From: Spirochaetaceae bacterium
Lineage (GTDB): Bacteria > Spirochaetota > Spirochaetia > Treponematales > Breznakiellaceae
Length of the DNA stretch: 7,191 bases
Assembly (NCBI GenBank): GCA_031255315.1
Contig: JAIRSS010000179.1
Coordinates: forward strand, 1 to 7,191
Direction: 5' to 3'
In this document: piece after piece, positions 1 through 6,236 of the stretch
How positions within the stretch are numbered: the stretch's first letter is position 1
Layout of the letters: each line of letters opens with the position of its first letter
The notes under the pieces: generated by a model
Databases searched by the model: none
The model's input: only the letters and a program-made list of their open reading frames with translations
Told to the model about the DNA's origin: nothing
Made by a program: the position numbers and the translations under genes

Positions 1-1203
1 CGGCTTTTCTCCGGGAATGACGACCCATTGAGCGCCTTTTTTTTCCGCAAGGATAAACTGCTGGGTCAGCTTCTTCGCCTCCAGGAAGACCTCGCAGGAG
101 ACGCCCCGCCTTCTGAAACGCTCCGCAAGAGCCTGGTACGCGCCCCCGTCCGCCGCGTTCACGCAGGCTATCGCGGCCTTGAGGTAAGCCCCCCGGCCAC
201 CGGCCTTACCCAGGCTTTCTAAGGCGGCCATGAGCCGGTCCAGCCCCAGGGAAGACCCTACCCCGGAAAGCCGTTCGCGGGAATACAGGCCCGCCAGGTC
301 GTCATACCGCCCGCCCGAACAAACCGAGCCGATTTCGGGCATGGCGTCAAGGAAGGTCTCGAAAACAACCCCGGTATAGTAATCCAGCCCCCGTGTAATA
401 GACGGGTCAAGGACGAAAGAACCGGCGGTTCCTGTTTCGATCATGAAGGAGTGTATCAGCCGGAGCCGCTCTGATTCCGGACACTCTCCGCCCGCCGCCT
501 CGGTAACAATTCCCAGCGCCTCCTCAAAACCGCCCCGGGCCTCGATAAAACGGAGGATCTCCTCCGCCTTTTCCCCGCCCGCAAGCTCTTCAAGAGACGC
601 CGCCGTAAGGTCCCGGCCTGTTTTGGACAGCTTGTCCACAATACGGAGGATCTCCCCCGCTTTATCCTTCAGGTTAAGGCGGGCGATGAACCGGTTGAAA
701 AGCCCCCGGTGATTTATCCTGATTGTTACATCCCCGGCGCCTATGGCTTTTAAGGTATTCCGCATTACCAGGAGGATTTCAAAATCCGCCGCCCCGCTCT
801 CGCTTCCCACAATATCGAAATCGCACTGGGTAAATTCCCGGTACCGCCCCCGTTGAGTGTTTTCCCCCCGCCAAACCTTCGCGATATGGTAGCGCTTAAA
901 CGGCAGGGGAAGCTCTTCCCGGTGTTCAGCCACGAACCGGGCAAACGGCACGGTTAGATCAAACCGGAGGGCTACATCCCGGCCTCCGTGATCCGTAAAG
1001 CGGTATATCTGTTTCTCCGTCTCGCCGCCCCCCTTGCCGAGAAGAATCTCCGCGTATTCCAATGCCGGGGTGTCGATGGGGACGAACCCGTACAGCCGGA
1101 AGGACGCCTCTATCCGTTCCACTAAGGAACGCCGCTCAATTTCCACGCCGGGAAGGAAATCCCGGAACCCTTTAAGAATCCTTGGTACAATTACGTGTGC
1201 CAT
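1..1203 (-). CDS. hisS: Histidyl-tRNA synthetase, C-terminus cut by window edge
   Basis: This class II aminoacyl-tRNA synthetase charges tRNA-His with histidine using ATP in the cytoplasm. Reading from an ATG at 1203, 401 codons stay open to the left edge, so only the end of the anticodon-binding domain is missing (the family is usually about 420-450 residues). Visible landmarks are the N-terminal GFRDFLP (12-18), LRFDLTVPFARF (79-90), a motif 2 region with the RYREFTQCDFDI block (120-131), the histidine-binding signature RGLDYYTG (271-278), SGGRYDDL (297-304), and motif 3 around GVGSSLGLDRL (314-324). A weak ribosome site (CAGG, 1209-1212) lies 5 nt before the start. A possible promoter TTGGGA-17-TAAAAA (1277 to 1249) would put the RNA start next to the palindrome at 1220-1239. 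It is divergent from the SfsA-like gene. Identity is very secure. Confidence 0.96.
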   Translation of the reverse strand, partial: MAHVIVPRILKGFRDFLPGVEIERRSLVERIEASFRLYGFVPIDTPALEYAEILLGKGGGETEKQIYRFTDHGGRDVALRFDLTVPFARFVAEHREELPLPFKRYHIAKVWRGENTQRGRYREFTQCDFDIVGSESGAADFEILLVMRNTLKAIGAGDVTIRINHRGLFNRFIARLNLKDKAGEILRIVDKLSKTGRDLTAASLEELAGGEKAEEILRFIEARGGFEEALGIVTEAAGGECPESERLRLIHSFMIETGTAGSFVLDPSITRGLDYYTGVVFETFLDAMPEIGSVCSGGRYDDLAGLYSRERLSGVGSSLGLDRLMAALESLGKAGGRGAYLKAAIACVNAADGGAYQALAERFRRRGVSCEVFLEAKKLTQQFILAEKKGAQWVVIPGEKP

Positions 1204-1219
1204 AACAACCTGAAGCCGG

Positions 1220-1239
1220 CCAAAATTGTCGAATTTTGG
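1220..1239. promoter_or_regulatory. Perfect palindrome in the hisS leader
   Basis: Two perfect 8-bp arms (CCAAAATT and AATTTTGG) flank a 4-nt centre (GTCG). The element lies 16 nt upstream of the hisS ATG and just after a weak candidate minus-strand promoter. It could be an operator or a hairpin at the 5' end of the hisS mRNA. There is no T-run on either side, so a terminator is unlikely. Function is inferred from symmetry and position only. Confidence 0.4.
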
Positions 1240-1546
1240 ACCCCTGCCTTTTTATGGTGAATTTCCGGCCTTCCCAACGGGCCGGCCCCGGCGTTGGACT
1301 ACGCCTCCGCCGTATCCTGCGGAAGCTCCCTACCGGGCAGCCGTCACGCAGGATTTACCGGAACAGTATACCAATAATCCCCTTTCAGAAAAAGCGGCAA
1401 AATTCCTCCGTCCAATTTGGAACAGCCGCTACTATCTGCGATAATCCGCGCCAATCCGTGTCATTCACGATTACAGCGGGGGGGCGTTCTCCTTCTGGCC
1501 CAATTCACAATTTACGCGTACTATACCCTGAGTACGATGGAATCCT
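1240..1546. other. Divergent intergenic region, no gene seen
   Basis: Between hisS and the SfsA-like gene I find no protein I recognise and no tRNA fold. Short open frames here have no ribosome site and no family motif. Structures seen: inverted repeat CCAACG at 1274-1279 with CGTTGG at 1292-1297; ATCCTGC at 1314-1320 with GCAGGAT at 1348-1354; and a 10-nt quasi-repeat at 1443-1472. No clear promoter for the plus-strand gene could be picked; TACTAT at 1519-1524 is -10-like but has no partner -35. Confidence 0.5.
1443..1472. repeat. Three-unit 10-nt imperfect tandem repeat
   Basis: Three units start at 1443, 1453 and 1463, exactly 10 nt apart: AATCCGCGCC, AATCCGTGTC and ATTCACGATT. The first two share seven of their first eight bases; the third is degenerate. 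It lies about 75-100 nt upstream of the SfsA-like gene. A 10-nt period places copies on one face of the helix, but it may simply be a dispersed intergenic word. Function unknown. Confidence 0.35.
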
Positions 1547-2770
1547 ATGCAAACCGTAAAATTATTTAACCCCAGCCGGGAAGCTGTCCTGGTATGCCGG
1601 CCTAACCGGTTTCTCATCATTGCCCGGGACGGGGAAGAGGAACTGCGCTGCCATTGCCCCAACCCGGGCCGCATGACGGAATTCATGGTTCCGGGGACCC
1701 GGCTTATCCTTGAAAAACGGGCGAAGGGAACGGCGAAGACCGAATGGACCGCGGCGGGGCTGTGGTACCGGGGCGAGGCAGTCCCCCTGGCCGCGTCCCG
1801 CGCCAATGACGCGGCGGAAGCGCTCCTCCTGGCGCGCGTCATTCCCGGACTCAGCGAGGTCCGCCGGGAGTTTTCCCTGGGAGCTTCGCGGTTCGATTTT
1901 CTGTGTATCGGAGGCCGGGGGCGGCGTCATCTGGTGGAGGTAAAGGCGTGTTCCCTGGTTGAATACGGAACCGCCATGTTTCCCGACGCCCCCAGCATCC
2001 GGGCCGTGAAACATCTGAAAGAGCTGGCCGCCTTGAACGGCGGGGACTACGTCCGGCACATCCTCTTTGTTATTACCCACGGAAGGCCGGAACGGTTTGT
2101 CCCGAACCTGCACACGGATCCGGACTTTGCCGCGACGCTCTCCCGGCTGGGGAAGGCGCCGGGCCGCCGGGACCGGACGGACGCGGCGGGTGGGGCTGGA
2201 TGCGTGTATGTTCATGCGTTCCCGGTTGAATGCGCCGGGGACGGGACGGCGGCGCTGGTTCAGGGAGAAACGCCGGTGGACCTGAGCCACGGGGCGCTGG
2301 CGGAGGGCGACGGGGGGAACTACCTGCTGGTTATAGAGATGCCCGAAAGCCGGGAGATTCCCGCCGGTTCCCTGGGCGTCCTACAGTTCAGGCAGGGCTG
2401 GTATGTGTACGCCGGGTCCGCCCGGAAGAACCTTTCGCGGCGGGTGCGCCGCCATCTGCGAAAGGTGCGGAAACGGAAGCATTGGCATGTGGATTATATT
2501 ACGCCCTATGCCGGAACCATCCGGGCGCTGCCTATCCTGTCCTACCGGAATCTGGAGTGCGCCCTTGCAGCGGACCTGGAACGGCTGGGAGGACGGCCCG
2601 TGCCGGGCTTCGGGTGTTCCGACTGCCGAAACGGATGCGGAAGCCACCTCTTTCATTTTGAGGAAGACCCCCTCGGAAACCGGGCGTTTACGGATACGCT
2701 TTTCCGCTACCGGCATGTGGAGGGACTGCGCGGGGAGCAACCGGGGCCGGGTCTTGCCGGTTCCTGCTGA
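1547..2770 (+). CDS. sfsA: SfsA nuclease-fold domain fused to DUF123 GIY-YIG-like domain
   Basis: The first ~240 of 407 residues match SfsA, a DNA-binding protein of PD-(D/E)XK nuclease fold first named for stimulating sugar fermentation in E. coli. Seen are RPNRFL (18-23), the HCPNPGRM block (36-43), AASRAND (82-88), the catalytic-type residues D117 (in SRFDFL) and E131-V-K133 (in LVEVK), and MFPDAPSIRAVKHLKEL (144-160). A bridge of roughly 205-257 leads into a DUF123 (COG1833) domain: GNYLLVIEM (257-265), FRQGWYVYAGSAR (281-293), RVRRHLR (299-305), HWHVDYI (312-318), EC (337-338) and FGCSDCRNGCGSHLF (355-369). DUF123 resembles GIY-YIG nucleases and is also found fused to endonuclease III in some archaea. 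The ATG at 1547 fits the SfsA N-terminus; the ribosome site is weak (GGA). The 3' end overlaps the opposing gpgS by 83 nt. A DNA or RNA processing role is inferred; the substrate is unknown. Confidence 0.92.
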   Translation: MQTVKLFNPSREAVLVCRPNRFLIIARDGEEELRCHCPNPGRMTEFMVPGTRLILEKRAKGTAKTEWTAAGLWYRGEAVPLAASRANDAAEALLLARVIPGLSEVRREFSLGASRFDFLCIGGRGRRHLVEVKACSLVEYGTAMFPDAPSIRAVKHLKELAALNGGDYVRHILFVITHGRPERFVPNLHTDPDFAATLSRLGKAPGRRDRTDAAGGAGCVYVHAFPVECAGDGTAALVQGETPVDLSHGALAEGDGGNYLLVIEMPESREIPAGSLGVLQFRQGWYVYAGSARKNLSRRVRRHLRKVRKRKHWHVDYITPYAGTIRALPILSYRNLECALAADLERLGGRPVPGFGCSDCRNGCGSHLFHFEEDPLGNRAFTDTLFRYRHVEGLRGEQPGPGLAGSC

Positions 2771-3734
2771 ATTTTTCCCGGTATTCGGGAATCTCGATCA
2801 TCGGCGGGCGCTCCTCGCCGGAGATAGCGGTTTCAAGCACCCGGTGGGCGGCGTTTTCCCGTTCCAGGGCGATATGGCGGCCGGCCGGTTCCTTGATGAG
2901 TTTGGCGCTGCCGTACTTCTCCGCCCGGGAGAAGAAGGCCCCCAGGATGCCGTAGGCCATTTTTCCCAAAGCTGTGGTGGCTTGGTTGCGGTGTACCCGA
3001 ATGTCCAGATCCACCTGGGCCAGGGCGTCTATGCCAAACATCTCGTAGATGTCGATAAGATGGGCCAGTTCGACCCCGTAGCCCACGGAAAAGGGGAGCC
3101 GCTCAAGCAGGCTCCGGCGGCCCGCGTATTCCCCGGACAGCGGTTGTATCAGCCGGGCGAGCGCCGGATAAAAGAGGGAAAAGAGGGGCCGCACCAGGAT
3201 TTCCGTTACCCGCCCGCCGCCTGAAGGGTTAATCCCCGCGGAAGACCGGATGGGCCGTTCATAGAAGGACTTAACGTAGCCTACTTTGGGGTCTTCCAGG
3301 AGCGGCCCCAGCAGGCCGTAGACGAATTTCGGGGCGATGTTGGAAATATCCGCGTCCACCCAGACGATGATGTCCCCGTCAAGCGCGTAAAGGCTCTTCC
3401 ACAGGTTTTCCCCCTTGCCCTGGAACGTGCCGTAGGCGGGCAGAATAGTTTTCGAGTCGAAGACCCGCGCGCCGAAACGCTCGGCAACCTGGCGGGTTTT
3501 GTCGGTGGAGGACGAATCAATCACCACGATTTCATCTATCAGGCGGTAACGGTCCATGAGTTCCGTCCGCATGACGAGAATTTCCTTTCCGATGGTTGAT
3601 TCTTCGTTCAACGCCGGAAAAGCCAAAGAAATAAACGAACCGGCTTTTTCTTTTAACGCAACCAGACGGTCTATATTCTGAAAACGGGAATGGTGCCAGG
3701 TGCGTTCCAGCAGGGCGTCATCATCAGCGCTCAC
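2688..3734 (-). CDS. gpgS: Glucosyl-3-phosphoglycerate synthase (GT family 81 type)
   Basis: GpgS joins glucose from an NDP-glucose donor to 3-phosphoglycerate, giving glucosyl-3-phosphoglycerate; a phosphatase (GpgP) then makes glucosylglycerate, a compatible solute. The 348-residue protein has a GT-A fold: FPALNEESTIG (39-49), VVIDSSSTD (70-78), GKGENLWKSL (106-115), the metal-binding DAD (127-129), FYERP (157-161), SGGGRVTE (171-178), PLSGEYAGRR (198-207), GYGVE (218-222) and VHRNQ (247-251), whose His binds metal in the mycobacterial enzyme. Start is GTG at 3734, overlapping the upstream stop as GTGA, with AAGGAGG four nt before it, so translation is coupled. The Pro-rich tail after about residue 328 lies largely in the overlap with the convergent sfsA gene and may be an extension. 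No gpgP is in the window. Confidence 0.92.
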   Translation of the reverse strand: MSADDDALLERTWHHSRFQNIDRLVALKEKAGSFISLAFPALNEESTIGKEILVMRTELMDRYRLIDEIVVIDSSSTDKTRQVAERFGARVFDSKTILPAYGTFQGKGENLWKSLYALDGDIIVWVDADISNIAPKFVYGLLGPLLEDPKVGYVKSFYERPIRSSAGINPSGGGRVTEILVRPLFSLFYPALARLIQPLSGEYAGRRSLLERLPFSVGYGVELAHLIDIYEMFGIDALAQVDLDIRVHRNQATTALGKMAYGILGAFFSRAEKYGSAKLIKEPAGRHIALERENAAHRVLETAISGEERPPMIEIPEYREKFSRNRQDPAPVAPRAVPPHAGSGKAYP

Positions 3735-3745
3735 AATTCCTCCTT
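3731..3745 (-). promoter_or_regulatory. Coupled stop/start and strong ribosome site for gpgS
   Basis: The stop of the M20-like gene and the GTG start of gpgS overlap as GTGA (3734-3731). A strong Shine-Dalgarno AAGGAGG (3745-3739) sits inside the last codons of the upstream gene, four nt from the GTG. This sets the gpgS start and argues that the two proteins are made together from one mRNA. Confidence 0.85.
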
Positions 3746-4966
3746 AATAAGCCGGTTAATGAGGGTTTCCAGCAGAACCCGCCCGTGTTCTATCGAGTCG
3801 ATTTCTATAGTGTCCCGTACCATTCCTTCCCGGCCCCGGGCTATGCCCAGCGACAGGGCGGGTATTCCCTGGGCGGAAAGGTGGGCGGCGATGTCGGCGC
3901 CGTTTTCTTCCTGAGCTTTGATGTGCAGGTCCCGCATAATCCCCCGGAGGATCCGCATGAGTTTATCGTTCACCGAAACGTCCGCCACGGGAATAAAAGA
4001 CGTGATAACCGCCTCTTTTTTGAGTTCCTGCCCGAAAGCGGCGGCTTCCACCGTAGCCTTTACGGTGTTCATCGCCATTTCCAGCCGGGCGCCGTCGGAA
4101 GATTGAATCTCAATGTCCAAAAGCCCTTCCTCAGGCGTATGGCCGAACGTGGTTTCCGCCTCAATATGGCGAATATAGAGCTTGGTGGTTCCCCCGGTGT
4201 CCCAGACGATGCCCGCAAGTTTGTACGCCGTGTCCAGAAGGGCGTCCACCACCGGACCCGAACTGGTCTGGGTCTTAGCCCCCGCACCCGGGGCGTCCCC
4301 CTTCCCCAGGCTCCCGGTTTCTAGGGAAAAAGTTATCTTCATCCGGTATACGCCCTGGCTGTTGTTTACCAGAGTTCCCAGGGTAAGCCCCCGGACCCCC
4401 ACTGCAGCCGCGGGGCGGTTCACATCGTCTCCGGTTACCGGCAGGAAGAAGCCGCCGTCGCTGGCGTCAAAGGAACCAGCCGCAAAGAGCAGGATGATCT
4501 CCCGGCTGGTCTCTATCCGCCCGCAGCGAATCTCCTCGGCGGCGGAGATGAGGGCCGCCGCGCCCAGGCTGTCCGCCAGGCCCGCTCCCCGGGCCTTTTC
4601 CGAATCCAGCCGGCAAAGGCTTTCCTGGGGATGCCAGCGATCCGAACCCAGATTAGTAAAAAGGAGGAGGGGAGGGGCGTCCTCCAGTTCCGTGGAATGA
4701 ACCTTGACCAGGATGTTTCCCCCTTCGTCCACCAGGGGGCTTAAGCCCAGGGCGATAAGGCGCTCCAAAACAAAGGCGGCCCGCTGTTCTTCCTGTTCGG
4801 TGGGGGAGGGAATTTCCGCCAACCGGAGGGCGTCCGCCAGAAGCCGGTCCGCCAGGGGGAAGCGCGGTTTACCAGGGGCACGCAAAAACCCGGACGCCTT
4901 CCCCGCGAGGGCGTTAATCCCGCGAACGATCAGCTTCTGGCACCGATCCCATATTCGTATTTTCAC
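3731..4966 (-). CDS. M20-family peptidase-like protein with missing metal ligands
   Basis: The 411-residue protein has the outline of M20/M25/M40 metallopeptidases. A catalytic-domain start (ALRLAEIPSPTEQEEQRA, 46-63) is followed by GLADSLGAAALISAAEEI (129-146), a dimerisation-like insert (about 205-312, with GGTTKLYIRH at 258-267 and GHTPEEGLLDIEI at 275-287), and a return to the catalytic domain (GADIAAHLSAQGIPALSLG, 356-374; DTIEIDSI, 385-392). Active members bind two zincs through H-x-D, Asp, Glu-Glu, Asp/Glu and a late His. Here the first site reads LLFTNLGSD (101-109) without the His, the Glu-Glu position reads GSFDASDGG (164-172), and the late HT-x-x-E is replaced by GMVRDTIE. Only the central Asp (D132) is evident. 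Loss of catalysis is inferred. Start is GTG at 4966 with GGAGG (4975-4971) four nt upstream. It is first in the operon with gpgS. No signal peptide is obvious. Confidence 0.75.
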   Translation of the reverse strand: MKIRIWDRCQKLIVRGINALAGKASGFLRAPGKPRFPLADRLLADALRLAEIPSPTEQEEQRAAFVLERLIALGLSPLVDEGGNILVKVHSTELEDAPPLLLFTNLGSDRWHPQESLCRLDSEKARGAGLADSLGAAALISAAEEIRCGRIETSREIILLFAAGSFDASDGGFFLPVTGDDVNRPAAAVGVRGLTLGTLVNNSQGVYRMKITFSLETGSLGKGDAPGAGAKTQTSSGPVVDALLDTAYKLAGIVWDTGGTTKLYIRHIEAETTFGHTPEEGLLDIEIQSSDGARLEMAMNTVKATVEAAAFGQELKKEAVITSFIPVADVSVNDKLMRILRGIMRDLHIKAQEENGADIAAHLSAQGIPALSLGIARGREGMVRDTIEIDSIEHGRVLLETLINRLIKEEL

Positions 4967-5007
4967 GCGACCTCCAGTTGAAGTCCCCCAAGGGTTTTTT
5001 AATAACA

Positions 5008-5062
5008 GCTGAGGCTGTTCTCAAACCGGGAGGTTTAATTGCAGTTTTTGAACAGCCTCAGC
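5008..5062. repeat. Nested inverted repeat, 13-bp perfect arms
   Basis: Arms GCTGAGGCTGTTC (5008-5020) and GAACAGCCTCAGC (5050-5062) are perfect complements and extend to 19 bp with two mismatches. The loop holds a second small palindrome, AAACC-GGGA-GGTTT (5023-5036). It would form a branched hairpin 42-96 nt upstream of the M20-like start in that gene's leader. No T-run follows on either strand. A close copy of the arm word, GAGGCTGTTTCAAA, lies at 6795-6808, which hints at a dispersed palindromic or MITE-like element. Confidence 0.6.
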
Positions 5063-5208
5063 CTCATATACGTATCTTAAAGTATTTTCTATCAGCCTGT
5101 CCAATGGTATTTACCTCTCTGCAGCCATTACGAATTCAAAACGGGTTGACCGGGAAGAAGCGGGGAACCATCATACCGGTCTCATTATGGCGGTACTGCC
5201 GTCCCCAC

Positions 5209-5245
5209 TTGCATTTTCTTTCATAGTGTGATATAAATACACTAT
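5209..5245 (+). promoter_or_regulatory. Extended -10 promoter inside a palindromic operator
   Basis: TATAAA (5232-5237) is preceded by TG at 5229-5230, an extended -10, and by TTGCAT (5209-5214) with a 17-nt spacer; the -35 is weak. The -10 sits in the middle of an inverted repeat, ATAGTGT (5223-5229) and ACACTAT (5239-5245), spaced by 9 nt, which looks like a repressor site. A weaker minus-strand promoter, TTTACA (5258-5253), 17 nt, TATATC (5235-5230), overlaps the same palindrome. The plus transcript would run into the CAGG tract. Confidence 0.45.
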
Positions 5246-5316
5246 CTATGAGTGTAAAACGGCCAAGAAACGCCACAGCGCAGAGCGCTGCCCGGACCTC
5301 TGGGCGGACTTCGCCC

Positions 5317-5370
<54 letters not shown>

Positions 5371-5399
5371 ATTATGAGTCCGTTCGTAGTCTTTGTCAA
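5371..5399 (-). promoter_or_regulatory. Near-consensus sigma-70 promoter towards the M20-like/gpgS operon
   Basis: On the minus strand TTGACA (5399-5394) is a perfect -35, followed after exactly 17 nt by CATAAT (5376-5371), five of six consensus -10 bases. The predicted RNA start, near 5364, is inside the CAGG/CCTG run. The next minus-strand gene is the M20-like gene, so this could be its promoter with a leader of about 400 nt that includes the inverted repeat at 5008-5062. Confidence 0.5.
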
Positions 5400-5453
5400 G
5401 CCCCCGGATAGCTTAAATTCACATTTTTTTCTCTTTTTTCTTGAAAATTCCTT

Positions 5454-5501
5454 GAAAAAGGCCGGAATGTTTCCGTATTGGGGGCATTTCGGCCCTTTTT
5501 C
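5454..5501. terminator. Long stem-loop, terminator-like in both directions
   Basis: The arm 5454-5469 pairs with 5485-5501 along 16 bp with one bulged base and one G-T pair, around a 15-nt loop. The stem has a GC core (GGCCGG) and ends in A5 on the left and T5 on the right, so it could end transcripts from either side. It lies about 255 nt after the plus promoter near 5244 and about 100 nt before the lipoprotein gene, so it could also act as an attenuator for that gene. Confidence 0.5.
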
Positions 5502-5519
5502 ATTTCCCCCCGTATTCCG

Positions 5520-5586
5520 CGCCGCCTTGCGGCGTATGAAAGAACCCGCCCTGTAGGGCGGTTATATAACTATGCCTGCGGGCATA
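5520..5586 (+). promoter_or_regulatory. Three tandem hairpins in the lipoprotein leader
   Basis: Three perfect 6-bp stems follow one another: CGCCGC/GCGGCG (5520-5534, loop CTT), CCGCCC/GGGCGG (5546-5561, loop TGTA) and TATGCC/GGCATA (5571-5586, loop TGCG). The last two share a CCTGYRGG core. The ribosome site GGAGG (5593-5597) begins 7 nt after the last stem. TATAAC (5565-5570) is -10-like but has no -35. The hairpins may stabilise the mRNA, regulate its translation or be a protein-binding array; they have no T-run. Confidence 0.5.
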
Positions 5587-5603
5587 AAACATGGAGGCTT
5601 TTT

Positions 5604-6143
5604 ATGAAAAAAAGCACAGCGCTTCTTACAGGAATGACAGCGCTTCTGCTGTCACTCGGATTGATTCTGGCGGCCTGCTCCACCGGCGGCGATGACAACA
5701 ACAGTAACAACAGTAACAACAGTAACAACAGTAACAACAACTCTAATTTTGATGGCTCCACGCTTGTCGGAACAACATGGGTAGGGACGATGAATATTGA
5801 TTGGGACGACACTGGACAACTGAGTATGGACATAAAGATAACGCTGAAATTTACTTCCAATACAGAGGGGGCGGCTACACTCGAAGCTGCCGAGTGGAAT
5901 GGTGACTGGTCGAAGGAGGAAAAGGAGAAGGCCGAGGGAATGATAAAGGTGATGACGGACACAGGAAACAGCCCGTTTACTTACACCTACACCGCTGCCA
6001 AAACAGGAACGTATACCATGGAAATGGGTCCAACGGGAATAAATGCAACTTTCACGGTCGATGTTGAGAAGGAAACACTCACGTCAACGGAAGTGGACGA
6101 GGACGATGGGAAAACGGAGACTATTGTGTTCAAGCTCCAATAA
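5604..6143 (+). CDS. Small surface lipoprotein with Asn/Ser linker
   Basis: A 179-residue exported lipoprotein of unknown function. The N-terminus has KK (2-3), a hydrophobic core (about 6-23) and a lipobox LAAC with the acylated Cys at 25, so signal peptidase II should give a ~155-residue mature protein. After STGGDD comes an N-N-S repeat linker (32-48), then a Trp-, Thr- and Gly-rich domain beginning LVGTTWVGTM (52-61). Alternating hydrophobic strands (KITLKF, FTYTYTA, TYTME, NATFTVDV, ETIVFKL) suggest a small all-beta, lipocalin-like barrel; this is inferred, with no family recognised. One Lys/Glu-rich helix (about 100-112) sits inside. Start chosen at 5604 because of the signal peptide and the ribosome site GGAGG (5593-5597) 6 nt upstream. 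Base composition is clearly less GC-rich than the genes on the left. Confidence 0.88.
   Translation: MKKSTALLTGMTALLLSLGLILAACSTGGDDNNSNNSNNSNNSNNNSNFDGSTLVGTTWVGTMNIDWDDTGQLSMDIKITLKFTSNTEGAATLEAAEWNGDWSKEEKEKAEGMIKVMTDTGNSPFTYTYTAAKTGTYTMEMGPTGINATFTVDVEKETLTSTEVDEDDGKTETIVFKLQ
5697..5738 (+). repeat. In-frame 9-nt repeat coding Asn-Asn-Ser
   Basis: Four identical copies of AACAACAGT (5697-5732) plus AACAAC. Each unit is three codons, so copy changes would lengthen or shorten the tether between the lipid anchor and the folded domain without shifting the frame. Confidence 0.93.
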
Positions 6144-6154
6144 AACCGGCGTTC

Positions 6155-6201
6155 ATGGCCGCGGACAAGACTTGCCAGGCAGGTTAATCCGCGGCTGTTT
6201 T
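6155..6201 (+). terminator. Probable terminator after the lipoprotein gene
   Basis: GCCGCGGA (6158-6165) and TCCGCGGC (6188-6195) are perfect 8-bp arms, extended to 11 by two G-T pairs and one A-T pair (6155-6157 with 6196-6198). The 22-nt loop contains TGCC-A-GGCA. The right arm runs into TGTTTT. It starts 12 nt after the lipoprotein stop. The large loop and short T-run make it a moderate candidate. Confidence 0.5.
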
Positions 6202-6236
6202 CATAGTACCTAAATGGCAAATAATACGGAAACGGC

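Noticed and set aside
2775..2791. Hairpin TTCCCG/CGGGAA just after the sfsA stop
   Set aside because: No T-run follows on the plus strand, and it lies inside conserved-frame gpgS codons.
4978..5226. Plus-strand frame containing LKPGGLIAVF, like a methyltransferase motif
   Set aside because: The motif is produced by the inverted repeat at 5008-5062, and no other methyltransferase region or ribosome site is present.
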